Source: an uncultured Christensenella sp.
Lineage (GTDB): Bacteria; Bacillota; Clostridia; Christensenellales; Borkfalkiaceae
Assembly (NCBI GenBank): GCA_905203015.1
Contig: CAJKUC010000002.1
Coordinates: 1 to 64,000 of the forward strand
Direction: 5' to 3'
Length of the DNA: 64,000 nucleotides
The notes below the pieces were generated by a model. That model made no database searches, was not told where the DNA came from, and saw only the letters and a program-made list of their open reading frames with translations. Below are positions 16,615-25,559 of this stretch, one piece after another; position 1 is the stretch's first letter; every line of letters starts with the position of its first letter. A program made the translations under genes and the position numbers.

Positions 16615-16926
16615 TCAGCCGTGAATCAATCCGAATACGCAGCCGAACACATACACGGCAAGCGCGATCCAAAAAATCACTCTCCACGCCGTTTTCTTGC
16701 TTCTGCAATAATCGTATGCGGGAATACTGATACCGATCGCCATACAGATTTTACCGATCAGATTCAGCACCGCGCCCACCTGCCCGAAAATCGCGCCGAA
16801 CAGGAAAATAAACGCCGAGATCACCAACGCGAAATAACTGAACCCTTTCAGAATCCCGTATTTCGTCACAGAGCCCGACGATCTCTTTCTCGTCGTAGTG
16901 GTCGTCGTTGTCTTTTTTGTTGCCAT
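16615..16926 (-). CDS. Small membrane protein, unknown function
   Basis: The 103-residue protein starts at ATG 16926 with GGAGG 7 nt upstream; the longer frame to 16998 overlaps rluD and is rejected. A threonine/lysine-rich N-terminus (ATKKTTTTTTTRKRSS) is followed by about three hydrophobic segments (residues 28-50, 52-70 and 82-102). It is the last gene of the lgt-pncB-lspA-rluD operon, just before the terminator. No family is recognised. It is probably an integral membrane protein with the basic tail in the cytoplasm. Confidence 0.75.
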   Translation of the reverse strand: MATKKTTTTTTTRKRSSGSVTKYGILKGFSYFALVISAFIFLFGAIFGQVGAVLNLIGKICMAIGISIPAYDYCRSKKTAWRVIFWIALAVYVFGCVFGLIHG

Positions 16927-16994
16927 AAGTAAACCTCCGAAAAAACTTAAATTTTTTATCGTAACGCTTCGCCTTTTTGCGGCTTCCGCGTTAT

Positions 16995-17951
16995 TCACTT
17001 TTGTAATAAATCCGCCATAATACGTTCCGTATCCGCCCCGTACGTTCTGCCGAGTTTTTCCAGCACAGCCGAAAAATAATCGGGCAGCGGCGCGAAAAAC
17101 GTCATTTCTTTCCCCGTGGAAGGATGAACGAACGAAAGCGAATAGGCGTGCAATAATTGCCCGTTCAGCGCGAATTTTTGTTTTTTATATCCGTAAACGG
17201 GATCGCCCACAACGGGATGCCCCATATACTTCGCATGCACGCGGATCTGATGCGTACGCCCCGTTTGCAGAATAAAGCGGCAAAGCGTATAATCGCCTCC
17301 GAATCTTGCCGCCACTTCATAATCGGTGATCGCGATTTTCCCTCTTCCCGCGGGCAACACCGCCATTTTCAGCCTGTCGGCGGGGTTTCTTCCGATATCC
17401 GTGGCAATTCTGCCCTTTTCCGCTTTAACGTTTCCTTCCAAAAGAGCGTAATACTTTCTGTGACAGGTTTTATCCGCAATCTGCTTCGACAAAGAAACGT
17501 GCGCTTTATCGTTTTTCGCCACCACAAGAAGCCCGGATGTATCTTTGTCTATCCGATGCACGATTCCGGGACGCATAACGCCGCCTACGCCGCTTAAACG
17601 ATCGAGCGAAGCGAGTAACGCGTTCACGAGCGTGCCGCTCGTGCAGCCCGCCCCCGCATGCACCGTCATGCCCTGCGGCTTATTCACCACGGCAAGATCT
17701 TCGTCCTGATAGATGATATCGATCGGAATATCTTCCGCCACGGCTACGCACGGCACAGCCTCGGGAAATTCCGCCAGCACTTTGCGGCCCGCTTTCACTT
17801 CGTCGGAGGCTTTCGCCGCCTTTCCGTCGATTTTCACCGCGCCTTCGTCGGCGAGTTTTTTGATTCGCGAGCGGGTTTCGCCCGTTTTTTCGCTTAAAAA
17901 CACGTCGACGCGTTTGCAATTTTCTTCCGCAGTAAACTCACGCGTCGCCAT
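16995..17951 (-). CDS. rluD: 23S rRNA pseudouridine synthase, RluD family
   Basis: The protein converts uridine to pseudouridine in large-subunit rRNA. An S4 RNA-binding domain covers residues 1-75. The catalytic domain carries the motif GIVHRIDKDTSGLLVVAKN, whose first Asp is the nucleophile, and QTGRTHQIRVH near 225. The length of 318 is standard. The start overlaps the end of lspA by 14 nt. This lspA-rluD order is common in Bacillota. The exact uridines cannot be assigned from sequence alone. Confidence 0.92.
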   Translation of the reverse strand: MATREFTAEENCKRVDVFLSEKTGETRSRIKKLADEGAVKIDGKAAKASDEVKAGRKVLAEFPEAVPCVAVAEDIPIDIIYQDEDLAVVNKPQGMTVHAGAGCTSGTLVNALLASLDRLSGVGGVMRPGIVHRIDKDTSGLLVVAKNDKAHVSLSKQIADKTCHRKYYALLEGNVKAEKGRIATDIGRNPADRLKMAVLPAGRGKIAITDYEVAARFGGDYTLCRFILQTGRTHQIRVHAKYMGHPVVGDPVYGYKKQKFALNGQLLHAYSLSFVHPSTGKEMTFFAPLPDYFSAVLEKLGRTYGADTERIMADLLQK

Positions 17952-18720
17952 GATGCTCTTCGCCCTGCTTTATATCCCGCGTTTGCTCCGTTTCCGCCGC
18001 CCGCGACGCGGGTTCGGCAGGCGTACCTGCGTTTGTTTCGCCTGCGGAAGGCATCGCGGCGTTTTCACCCGATTGATCCGTCTGTTCGCCCGCGCCCCTT
18101 TCCTCAGCCGACTCCTCGGCCGCTTTCCTGTACTTTTCCGTAGGAAACAACGCGTCGGAATCGAAGAACAGGAAAGATAATACAAGCATGATCGCACCCG
18201 CCGTGATAAAGAAATCGGCAAAATTACAGATACCGAAATTAAACGAGCCGAAACGTATTTCCGATACGTCCACCATATCCCGCACGCCCTTTACGCCGTC
18301 CGCCTGCCACATTCGGAAAATCAGGCGATCGATCAGATTGCCGATTCCGCCCGCCACAACGAAAATAAACGATAACCTCAACGTTTTCCTGCGCTTATCG
18401 ATCAGCAGATACGCCGCCGCCAGCGCCAACATCATCAGCGACGTTAAAACGATGATCGCCACTTTCGACGCTACGGAACCGTCGGAAAACATTCCGAACG
18501 AAATACCGCGATTGTAAACGAGGCGCAACTGTACGAATTTTCCGAAAATTTTAACGCTCTTCCCGTCGGAAAGAAATTTTTCGGCAAGAATTTTCGTAAT
18601 CTGATCGAAAAAAATCAGAAACGCAAACAATATCCCGCCCCACAGCGTCACTCCGCCGAGCGAAAATTTCTTTTTCAGTTTTTCCGTAAATCCGCTTTTT
18701 TGCATTTCTTTTTTCGTCAC
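17938..18720 (-). CDS. lspA: Lipoprotein signal peptidase II with acidic C-terminal tail
   Basis: LspA cleaves the signal peptide of prolipoproteins after Lgt has added diacylglycerol. The 260 residues contain four membrane helices. The catalytic aspartates lie in GGIGNLIDR and FNFADFF, and the VYNRGISFGMF motif is present. The usual length is about 160-180. Here about 75 residues of low-complexity Glu/Gly/Ala-rich sequence follow the last helix (from about 185), reaching into the cytoplasm. lspA begins just after the pncB stop. It belongs to the same operon as lgt, which carries a similar tail. Confidence 0.94.
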   Translation of the reverse strand: MTKKEMQKSGFTEKLKKKFSLGGVTLWGGILFAFLIFFDQITKILAEKFLSDGKSVKIFGKFVQLRLVYNRGISFGMFSDGSVASKVAIIVLTSLMMLALAAAYLLIDKRRKTLRLSFIFVVAGGIGNLIDRLIFRMWQADGVKGVRDMVDVSEIRFGSFNFGICNFADFFITAGAIMLVLSFLFFDSDALFPTEKYRKAAEESAEERGAGEQTDQSGENAAMPSAGETNAGTPAEPASRAAETEQTRDIKQGEEHHGDA

Positions 18721-18721
18721 C

Positions 18722-20185
18722 TTATTTTTCCGCGTTTTTCTCGCGGATATCGGAAATCATCTTCGTTTTCAGCGCATGCAGTTTTTCCGATAAGTCCACT
18801 TTATACAGCGCGGGCATATCGATACGAAGATATTCTTCCCAAAACGTGGAAAGTTCTTTCTGCGCATACTCGCGAAGATCCGTAAGACGGGGAAATTCAT
18901 AAACGAGTTTTCCGTTTTCCACGATCTTATGCAGTAATTCTTCCGCGCGGAAATCGGAAACGGTGGTACGCTTCCACGTTTCCAGCGGGTGGAAAATCGT
19001 GAGCGGTTTCGTTTCGTCCACCGTTTCGCCGCGCAGCGTGATCAGATCGGCGATCGCCTTATTCGTCTTCTTATCATACAGCCGATACAGATTTTTAAAC
19101 GACGGATTCGTGATTTTTTCCGCATTATCCGAAAGTTTGATTTTCGGCACGATCGTGCCGTCTTTTCCGATCACGGCAGACATTTTATACACGCCGCCGA
19201 GCGCGGGCATCTCTTCCGACGTGATCAGTTTTGTTCCCACGCCCCAACTGTTAATTTTCGCGCCCTGTTGCAAAAGCGAAGAAATCGAATGTTCGTCGAG
19301 ATCGCCCGAAGCGCAGATAATCGTATCCGGGAAGCCGGCTTCGTCCAGCATCTTCCGCGCTTTTTTGGAAAGATAGGCGAAATCTCCGCTGTCGAGACGG
19401 ATACCGACGGGCTCGTGCCCCGCTTCGCGCAATTCTTTGAATACTCTGATCGCATTGGGAATGCCGCTGTGCACCGTGTCGTAAGTATCTACTAGAAGCA
19501 GGCAGTTATCGGGATACACGTTCGCATACGCTTTGAACGCTTCGTATTCGTTTTCGTAATCCATCACCCACGCATGCGCCATCGTGCCCGCCACGGGTAC
19601 GTTATAATACTGCCCCGTAATCACGTTCGACGTGGAACGGCAACCGCCGATAATCGCGGCGCGCGCGCCGTAAATCCCCGCGTCCGGCCCCTGTGCGCGA
19701 CGAAGCCCGAATTCCATCACAATGCCGCCTTGCGCCGCACGGCAGATTTTTGCCGCCTTCGTGGCGATCAGCGTCTGATGATTGATGATGTTCAAAAGCG
19801 CGGTTTCCGCGAATTGCGCCTGAATCAAAGGCGCGCGCACCGTAAGAATCGGCTCGCCCGGAAATACGGGTTCGCCTTCTTTCACGGCATACACGTCGCC
19901 CGTGAACCGCATGTTTTTAAGATATGCGAGAAATTCTTCGTCGAACGCGTTCAACGAACGGAGATATTGTATATCGTCCTCGGAAAAGCGCCAGTTCAGA
20001 AGATAATCCATCGCCTGTTCCAGCCCCGCGAACAACGAATACGTGATCATTTTGTTCTGACGGAAGAAAATATCGAAAACCACTTCTTCTTCGTGTTTTT
20101 TCTGCTTGAAAAAGCCGTAACCCATGGTGAGTTCGTAAAAATCCGTCAATAAAGTAAGGTTTCTCATTTTTTCTGTATCATTCAT
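18722..20185 (-). CDS. pncB: Nicotinate phosphoribosyltransferase
   Basis: PncB makes nicotinate mononucleotide from nicotinate and PRPP in the NAD salvage pathway. The 487 residues contain the conserved N-terminal YELTMGYGFF, the GLRRAQGPDAGIYGARA segment and the active-site histidine in GTMAHAWVMDYENE. The phosphate-binding region RLDSGDFAYLSKKARKML is present. The start overlaps the lgt stop (ATGA). Its place between two lipoprotein-processing genes looks accidental but co-transcription is clear. Confidence 0.94.
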   Translation of the reverse strand: MNDTEKMRNLTLLTDFYELTMGYGFFKQKKHEEEVVFDIFFRQNKMITYSLFAGLEQAMDYLLNWRFSEDDIQYLRSLNAFDEEFLAYLKNMRFTGDVYAVKEGEPVFPGEPILTVRAPLIQAQFAETALLNIINHQTLIATKAAKICRAAQGGIVMEFGLRRAQGPDAGIYGARAAIIGGCRSTSNVITGQYYNVPVAGTMAHAWVMDYENEYEAFKAYANVYPDNCLLLVDTYDTVHSGIPNAIRVFKELREAGHEPVGIRLDSGDFAYLSKKARKMLDEAGFPDTIICASGDLDEHSISSLLQQGAKINSWGVGTKLITSEEMPALGGVYKMSAVIGKDGTIVPKIKLSDNAEKITNPSFKNLYRLYDKKTNKAIADLITLRGETVDETKPLTIFHPLETWKRTTVSDFRAEELLHKIVENGKLVYEFPRLTDLREYAQKELSTFWEEYLRIDMPALYKVDLSEKLHALKTKMISDIREKNAEK

Positions 20186-21351
20186 TCCTTTGGTTCTTTA
20201 TCTCCTTCATTTCCCTCGTTATTATCCGTTATTTTTTCCTTATCGCCGTCGTTCTCGTCCGCGTTTTGCGCCGTTTCGTCGCCGTGATTTTCTACGGCGT
20301 TCGCGAATTCTTCCGTTTTTTCCGCGCCGTTTTCTTGTTTCCGCTTCTTATCCTTTTCGGGTGTGTCGGCATACCGCTCGGGATAAATCGAGCACATAAT
20401 ATTGATTTTATTTTTCACGGGTACTTCGTCTTTCGTATCGCCCTTATATTCGGTGATCGCATACGGATCTCCTTTCAGCGAGCCGAACAAAACGCCTTCC
20501 GTTTTCTTGTTTCTGCCGAGCACGAACGCCATCATCGCCGCGCCGAGCACAAATAAACTGAGCGAGAAAACGAGAGACCAGGGCACTCCGCCGCCGCTTA
20601 AAATATACTGCGGATCGCGAAGCGGTTCCATGATCGAACGCACCGCGCCGTAATGCATGAAATACCACGCCGTTGCCACGCCGTTCGGCTTTTTCGGATT
20701 CTTCCACATGAAAAGGAAAATTAAAATCGCGCCGATAAGATTCGCAAGGCTTTCATAGAAGAAAAACGCGTAATGCCACGTTCCGCCGGAAATATTCGTT
20801 TCAAAGCCGAACCATTTCGCGAAGGTAAGCGTAAACGTATCGAGGCAACTGCCGCCACTGTTGATATACACGGCGAACGGGAAGCATTGCAACGCCGTAT
20901 TCGTCACTTCCGCCCCGTACACTTCCTGATTCGCGAAATTCCCCCAGCGCCCCATCGCCTGCGCCAGAAGCAATCCCACGATTATGCAATCGCCTGCGCG
21001 GAAAAAATTCACTTTTTTGATATAACTTACCAAAGCCACGCCGAAAATGCCGCCCAAAATACCGCCGATAATCGAAAGCCCGCCGCTTCTGATCGATTCG
21101 ATCGAAAACCACTCTCTGAGCGGCATGCCGTCGGTGATACAGTAAAAAATACGAGTCGTTAAAATCGCGATCGGAAGCGTTACGCAAAAGTACGTCATAA
21201 AAAGATCGGACGACATATTTCTGCGTTTAAATAAAAGCGAAATCAGAAAAAACGCCGCGATCATACCGCTTACGATGCAAAGTGCGTAAGCATATATTTT
21301 AAACCCGAAAATCGTGATCCCCGGATTATCGTTTAAAAGAGCGTTCAACAT
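20182..21351 (-). CDS. lgt: Prolipoprotein diacylglyceryl transferase with acidic tail
   Basis: Lgt moves diacylglycerol from phosphatidylglycerol to the lipobox cysteine of prolipoproteins. The membrane part shows the family signature MGRWGNFANQEVYG and the later YFMHYGAVRSIMEPLRD. ATG 21351 has AAGGAG 7 nt upstream and is chosen over the open frame from 21387. The length is 389. After the last helix (about residue 290) a long acidic, Asn/Asp/Glu/Lys-rich tail of about 100 residues is added, absent from typical Lgt. It heads the operon lgt-pncB-lspA-rluD. Confidence 0.94.
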   Translation of the reverse strand: MLNALLNDNPGITIFGFKIYAYALCIVSGMIAAFFLISLLFKRRNMSSDLFMTYFCVTLPIAILTTRIFYCITDGMPLREWFSIESIRSGGLSIIGGILGGIFGVALVSYIKKVNFFRAGDCIIVGLLLAQAMGRWGNFANQEVYGAEVTNTALQCFPFAVYINSGGSCLDTFTLTFAKWFGFETNISGGTWHYAFFFYESLANLIGAILIFLFMWKNPKKPNGVATAWYFMHYGAVRSIMEPLRDPQYILSGGGVPWSLVFSLSLFVLGAAMMAFVLGRNKKTEGVLFGSLKGDPYAITEYKGDTKDEVPVKNKINIMCSIYPERYADTPEKDKKRKQENGAEKTEEFANAVENHGDETAQNADENDGDKEKITDNNEGNEGDKEPKE

Positions 21352-21458
21352 CGGCTGTCTCCTTTTGGAAAAAGAATTTAAAAGCATATCCGCACGGCGC
21401 GAAAATTCCTCCCGCCCCCGCGTACGGACTTTACATCTTTACCGCGCCTTTTACGATC

Positions 21459-21487
21459 ATTATAGCACAACTTAAAAAAATCGTCAA
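21459..21487 (-). promoter_or_regulatory. lgt operon promoter
   Basis: TTGACG (21482-21487), 17-nt spacer and TATAAT (21459-21464) on the minus strand, 108 nt before the lgt ATG. It is the only strong promoter seen for the five-gene operon. Confidence 0.85.
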
Positions 21488-21541
21488 GCGCGGACGGAAG
21501 TTTTCACGCAAACCTTTCGCCGTTTCACGAAATTTTCTTTT

Positions 21542-22330
21542 TCAGAACAACTTTATATTATGCGCCGCAACGAAATCTTTCAGAAAAAACACGTAGAAAA
21601 GCACGATCGCCACGGAAACCACGGCGAGAGCCGCCGTCAGCAGAATTTCTTTTTTGTTGAATTCTATTCCTTTCTGTCCTTTATCCACGTAGTTCAGAGA
21701 TTTCAGCCCCGGCAACAGCGCGTTCACGAGGATACAGATCAGCGTTGCTTCCAGGGGAAACAGCACGAGATTCTTCACGATTCTTACGCCGTTGATCACG
21801 TAATATACTTTGTCTGCGTCGAATAACGCGTAATACCATTTCTGAATCAGCGAATTCAGCAGAATATTGCATACGAAATTAACGGTGAATTTCGCGGCGA
21901 GAAGCCTCGGCGCGGTAAGCTGTTTCTTCCAGAGAAACAGAGCGAAAATAAAACCGCTGCTCATTTCCACGAAGATAAACGGGAAAAAATACGCGCCTTT
22001 CGGGAACATTACGCCGCCGATCGTATCACTCACCGCCCCCACGCAAAGAGCCATCAGCGGGCCGTACACCAGCGAGCCGAGCGCATTCACGTAGCAATCG
22101 AAAGAAAGATACACCCCCGGCGCGATTTGCAGCGACAGGGATTTCACCGCTACGCGAAGCGCGCAGATCACAGCGGCAAACGCCAGTTTGCGCGCGTCTT
22201 TAAACACTTTCGCCGCCTCTTTGAAATACGCGTGCGAAAACGTTTTCGGCTGATTTACGGGCGTTTCCGCGCCTTTTGCCGCTTCGTTTTCCGAAATAAG
22301 CGGAATTTCGCCTTCTTCGTAATTTTGCAT
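21542..22330 (-). CDS. folT: Folate ECF transporter substrate-binding subunit (FolT)
   Basis: The 262-residue protein is an ECF transporter S component. It is an integral membrane protein with about six helices that binds a vitamin and works with the shared EcfT-EcfA module, which is not in this window. The hallmark core is seen: a helix starting KLAFAAVICALRVAVKSL, the segment YLSFDCYVNALGSLVYGP and GAVSDTIGG. A 50-residue polar N-terminal extension is unusual. The THF riboswitch directly upstream indicates folate as the substrate. The start has GGGGAGG, which lies in the regulatory hairpin. Confidence 0.88.
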   Translation of the reverse strand: MQNYEEGEIPLISENEAAKGAETPVNQPKTFSHAYFKEAAKVFKDARKLAFAAVICALRVAVKSLSLQIAPGVYLSFDCYVNALGSLVYGPLMALCVGAVSDTIGGVMFPKGAYFFPFIFVEMSSGFIFALFLWKKQLTAPRLLAAKFTVNFVCNILLNSLIQKWYYALFDADKVYYVINGVRIVKNLVLFPLEATLICILVNALLPGLKSLNYVDKGQKGIEFNKKEILLTAALAVVSVAIVLFYVFFLKDFVAAHNIKLF

Positions 22331-22334
22331 AATA

Positions 22335-22514
22335 AAAAACCTCCCCGTTTTTACGAGAGGTCCGCTGCTTTATACTGCCTGTTTTTTTCATCGCAAAGCA
22401 AATAAGCGGACGCGCCGTGGTCGCCGCAGAAAGTCGATTGTTTTTCAACCCGCTTTCTTTCGTCCGCCGACAACGTCCCGTCCGGCGGCACTTTACGCGC
22501 CAAGGCTACTCTTG
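22335..22514 (-). promoter_or_regulatory. THF riboswitch with terminator/RBS expression platform
   Basis: On the minus strand the leader begins AAGAGTAGCC (22514 downward) and contains the conserved blocks GCGTAAAGTG, GGGACGTTG and GGACGAA in the order and spacing of the tetrahydrofolate riboswitch. P1 is formed by GCCTTGG with CCACGGC (22414-22420); the aptamer is about 22414-22514. Downstream, ACCTCTCGT/ACGGGGAGGT (22339-22361) forms a hairpin followed by six T that also contains the folT RBS. A competing GTCCGCT/AGCGGAC pairing is possible. Folate binding should therefore lower folT expression. Confidence 0.88.
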
Positions 22515-22522
22515 ATACGTAC

Positions 22523-22551
22523 AGTATACGCTCTTTTCAAAAAAAAATCAA
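22523..22551 (-). promoter_or_regulatory. folT promoter
   Basis: TTGATT (22546-22551), 17-nt spacer and TATACT (22523-22528) on the minus strand, placed so that transcription starts at the 5' end of the THF aptamer. Confidence 0.8.
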
Positions 22552-22612
22552 CGGTTTCGGCGGCGTTTTACGGCATTATTTCGCACATAAAAAAATTTTT
22601 TCGTAAGATACT

Positions 22613-23308
22613 GTGTTTATGAGTCTCATATTTATCCGTACGATCATTATTTTCGTCACGCTGCTTTGCATCATGCGACTGATGGGCAAACGGCAGATCG
22701 GCGAAATGCAGCCCTACGAACTGGTGATTACGCTGATCATCGCCGATCTCGCCTGTATCCCCATGGCAGATCCATCCATTCCGCTTTTATACGGTCTGGT
22801 GGCGATACTCGCCATTTATATGATGCATCAGATCGTGTGTCTGCTCGATCTGAAATCTTCGGCGATGAAACGCGTTTTAAGCGGATCGCCCAGCGTGGTT
22901 TTAAATAAAAACGGCGTAGACGTCACGCAACTGAAAAAAAACAATCTCGACGTATCAGATCTGGTGGAAAGCCTGCGCGGCGCGGGATATTTTTCGCTGG
23001 ACGCCGTGGATTATGCCTTATACGAAGCCAACGGCTCTTTTTCCGCTCTGCCGAAAGCGGATTACGAAAGCAAACAGGATTCCCTGCCCGTCATCATCAT
23101 CGACGAGGGAAAATTCGAGGAAAAAAACGTGATTTTAAGCGGCAGAACGCAGGCGGAATTTTGCGATCTGCTGAAACAAAACGGTTGCGCCGATTATAAA
23201 AAAGTGCTGATCCTCACCATGGACGGCAACGGCAAAATATACTTTCAGCAAAAAGGCGAAAAATTTAAAATTCTGCATATCGACGTAGGAGAAAACCGCT
23301 TATGGTGA
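22613..23308 (+). CDS. DUF421 (YetF-like) membrane protein
   Basis: The 231 residues begin with three hydrophobic helices (to about 75), including the family motif MRLMGKRQIGEMQPYELVITLIIADLA (quoted in part: GKRQIGEMQPYEL). A soluble DUF421 domain follows with VLSGSPSVVLNKNGV and LDVSDLVESLRGAGYFSLDAVDYALYE (core: LRGAGYFSLDAVDYA). GTG 22613 and ATG 22619 are both possible starts; no clear RBS is seen. The function is not settled, and Bacillus homologues have been linked to spore or membrane properties. It overlaps the next gene by 7 nt, forming a well-known pair with DUF4363. Confidence 0.88.
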   Translation: MFMSLIFIRTIIIFVTLLCIMRLMGKRQIGEMQPYELVITLIIADLACIPMADPSIPLLYGLVAILAIYMMHQIVCLLDLKSSAMKRVLSGSPSVVLNKNGVDVTQLKKNNLDVSDLVESLRGAGYFSLDAVDYALYEANGSFSALPKADYESKQDSLPVIIIDEGKFEEKNVILSGRTQAEFCDLLKQNGCADYKKVLILTMDGNGKIYFQQKGEKFKILHIDVGENRLW

Positions 23309-23679
23309 AAACGATCGCAAGCATTTTTATATCCGCGCTGTTGCTTTTTTGCATCTCGATTTACGAACACTTCAAAGTAAACCGTATTTTCGGAGACTTC
23401 CGTTACAGATTGGAAGCGCTGTACGACAAGACGGAAGAAAAACAATCCACTTTCACGGACGGCGACAGCGTGCGTATTTTCTGGACGGCGAAAAAAAAGG
23501 AACTGCACGTATGGGTGCCGCACACTTCCATCGAAAACGTAGATTATCAATTGAACGAAGCGATCGGCTATTTATTCGAGGAAAAACACGACGACGCGCT
23601 TCCGAAAATAGAAGTGCTGATCGAAATGACGAAAAAAATCCCCGATTCCTACGCTTTCCGCTTCGAGAACGTATTTTAA
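23302..23679 (+). CDS. DUF4363 protein
   Basis: This 125-residue protein has one N-terminal membrane helix (KTIASIFISALLLFCISIYEH) and a soluble helical domain with the pattern NEAIGYLFEEKHDDALPKIEVL. DUF4363 proteins are regularly encoded next to DUF421 proteins in Clostridia. The overlap with the preceding stop indicates translational coupling. The biochemical role is unknown; a complex of the two proteins in the membrane is likely. Confidence 0.82.
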   Translation: MVKTIASIFISALLLFCISIYEHFKVNRIFGDFRYRLEALYDKTEEKQSTFTDGDSVRIFWTAKKKELHVWVPHTSIENVDYQLNEAIGYLFEEKHDDALPKIEVLIEMTKKIPDSYAFRFENVF

Positions 23680-23736
23680 AGCCAGCCGTTTATCCGATTT
23701 CCGACGCGCGGCTCACCCCGTAAAACGAATTGGCGG

Positions 23737-24090
23737 CTACACCAGTCCGTACGCGGCGAGAATCCGCAGATCCGCGTCGAAAATATTTTGCAGAAACTTT
23801 TTTACGGCTTCGTTCGTCGCTTTATCGAACGAGCCGTTTTCATTGCTTTTCAGCATCGCCACGATCGCGTTGAAATTTTTATAAATCGTCTGCGCGTCGT
23901 CTTCGATCGCCGTATACGCTTCTTCCGTGCCGACGTGCTGTATATCGTACATTTCGCGGATCGTACGATTCATCTCGTGAAATATTTCGATCTTACCCGA
24001 TGCAAACGCGTTCGCGCACTCGTGATTGAGATCGGAAAGCAATACAATGAATTTCTGAAGCGTTTCGTTTCCTACAAGATCTGTCGCCAT
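23737..24090 (-). CDS. Hypothetical helical protein
   Basis: This 117-residue protein is predicted to be nearly all alpha-helical and acidic, with no signal peptide or membrane segment. GAGGAAG lies 6 nt before the ATG. It contains the segment NRTIREMYDIQHVGTEEAYTA. I do not recognise the family. It is transcribed alone, convergent with the DUF421/DUF4363 pair. Its 5' leader contains the 24108-24125 hairpin. Confidence 0.6.
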   Translation of the reverse strand: MATDLVGNETLQKFIVLLSDLNHECANAFASGKIEIFHEMNRTIREMYDIQHVGTEEAYTAIEDDAQTIYKNFNAIVAMLKSNENGSFDKATNEAVKKFLQNIFDADLRILAAYGLV

Positions 24091-24107
24091 TTAATCTTCC
24101 TCTTTGC

Positions 24108-24134
24108 CGCGCCTGCATAGGCGCGCTGTTTTTT
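24108..24134 (+). terminator. Plus-strand terminator
   Basis: CGCGCCT GCAT AGGCGCG (24108-24125) is a perfect 7-bp stem with a tetraloop, followed on the plus strand by a long T-rich run. It would stop plus-strand transcripts leaving the DUF421/DUF4363 pair after reading across the opposite gene. On the minus strand it lies in the leader of the hypothetical gene ending at 24090. Confidence 0.6.
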
Positions 24135-24211
24135 TGCTGTTTTTTTATTTTTCGCACGCCGTACGTTTCCGCGGCGATTCGCCCGTTGTTCTTCCTTTCA
24201 TAAGCGCGCGA

Positions 24212-25441
24212 TTATAATTGTATGCCGAGCGCCGTAAGCGCGGCGCGGGCGGTATCCACACTGTCGGTACCCAAAGCGTTTTTAACGGGCGCGAATTCCG
24301 TTTCTCTGCACACCTCATACGGCAGAACGCTACCCATGAACGAAATCAGATCCACGGCGAGAGTCTCGAATTTCCAGCCGTTTTCTTTTTCGGGCTCGGT
24401 CTTTTCTCCGCGTGCGTTCAGGCACGGAATTTTCTTTTTCACGGTATGCACGGGAATTTTCTCTTTTTCCGTTTCTTCCAGCCTGCGTACGGAAAACAGG
24501 TAATTCAGTATCACGCCGTACGAATACAGCAGATTGCCGTCTTTTCCGCGCGCGTTTGCCATTTCTTCCGTCAATTCGTAATACTCGATCACGGCGGGCT
24601 TGCCGTCTTTTTCGCACAGCACGCCCACTTTTTCGTGCGGATCGCATTTTCTCACCGCTTTCGCGCCGCACATTGCCCCGCTTAAAATCGTCGCGCCGAT
24701 AAATTCGGGATCGAACGGGCGTTGCAACACGTTATCCACGGCGTATACGTTCAGCCATTCCACGCCGCTTTCCGTCATTTTTTTGTATAAGCCCGACTTT
24801 TTCAAGGAAGAGAACCAGCCGCCGTTTCCGTTCGGAGAAGTGGCGGGCAGATCCTTTTCTTCCAGCAGAATTTTCCCGTCGAAGCCCACGCACGGCACGG
24901 CTTCCTGCACGAAAAATCCTATTCTTTCTTCGGGGTATCCGAAATAATCGTTTTCTTTCCAGAACGCGCGCGTTTCCGCGTCGTTCTTTTCGCTCGTCAT
25001 GATAAAAAGATACGGATGCGCGCCGCTTTCTTTCAATTCTTCCGCCATGTTTTTCATCTGACAGGCAAAAATCGACAGCGTACGGCCGACTCCGATATTA
25101 AACGCGCCTTTCGGTCCGTCTGCGCCGAGACGGGTTCCCTGCCCGCCCGCGAGCAACAATCCCGCCACTTTTCCCTCTTTCAGGGCTTTGTTCCCCGCAC
25201 GGCGATATTTTTCGGCTTGTTTTTCGCGCTCGCCGATCGAAAGCCCCGCGATCGGGCGAATATCACACCCTCGCCCCGAAAGGTCCTGCGGATGAGAAAG
25301 ATTTTCCAACACGGAAAAATTCAGTTTTTCCACAGAGGAAAGCAACCGCGCCCTTCCCTGTTCGCCGAGATCGTTCCAATAATACAACAAGCCTTCCTGA
25401 CCGTTCTTTTTCAATAAGGCTTTCGCTTCTTCATAGGTCAT
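24212..25441 (-). CDS. UTP-sugar-1-phosphate uridylyltransferase (UDPGP family)
   Basis: This enzyme makes a UDP-sugar from UTP and a sugar-1-phosphate. The nucleotide-binding signature LLLAGGQGTRLGADGPKGAF lies near residue 95. Later GNGGWFSSL and VDNVLQRPFDPEFIG match the eukaryotic-type UDPGP fold, which includes UDP-GlcNAc/GalNAc pyrophosphorylases. ATG 25441 is chosen (409 residues) because the family N-terminus starts there and a GGAGAAG box precedes it. The sugar, glucose or N-acetylhexosamine, cannot be fixed by eye. It could supply precursors to the surface polysaccharide locus, though it is far from it. Confidence 0.85.
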   Translation of the reverse strand: MTYEEAKALLKKNGQEGLLYYWNDLGEQGRARLLSSVEKLNFSVLENLSHPQDLSGRGCDIRPIAGLSIGEREKQAEKYRRAGNKALKEGKVAGLLLAGGQGTRLGADGPKGAFNIGVGRTLSIFACQMKNMAEELKESGAHPYLFIMTSEKNDAETRAFWKENDYFGYPEERIGFFVQEAVPCVGFDGKILLEEKDLPATSPNGNGGWFSSLKKSGLYKKMTESGVEWLNVYAVDNVLQRPFDPEFIGATILSGAMCGAKAVRKCDPHEKVGVLCEKDGKPAVIEYYELTEEMANARGKDGNLLYSYGVILNYLFSVRRLEETEKEKIPVHTVKKKIPCLNARGEKTEPEKENGWKFETLAVDLISFMGSVLPYEVCRETEFAPVKNALGTDSVDTARAALTALGIQL

Positions 25442-25530
25442 ATTTATGTGCTTCTCCGTTTTGTTAAAAGTTTCCTTCCGCCGCCTTTGTACGCTTCCGC
25501 GACTGCGGCAATCCCCCTGTTTACAACGCC

Positions 25531-25559
25531 ATTGTAACAGATTATGCAAAAAAACGCAA
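25531..25559 (-). promoter_or_regulatory. Promoter of the uridylyltransferase gene
   Basis: TTGCGT (25554-25559), 17-nt spacer and TACAAT (25531-25536) on the minus strand, 90 nt before the chosen ATG. Confidence 0.65.
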
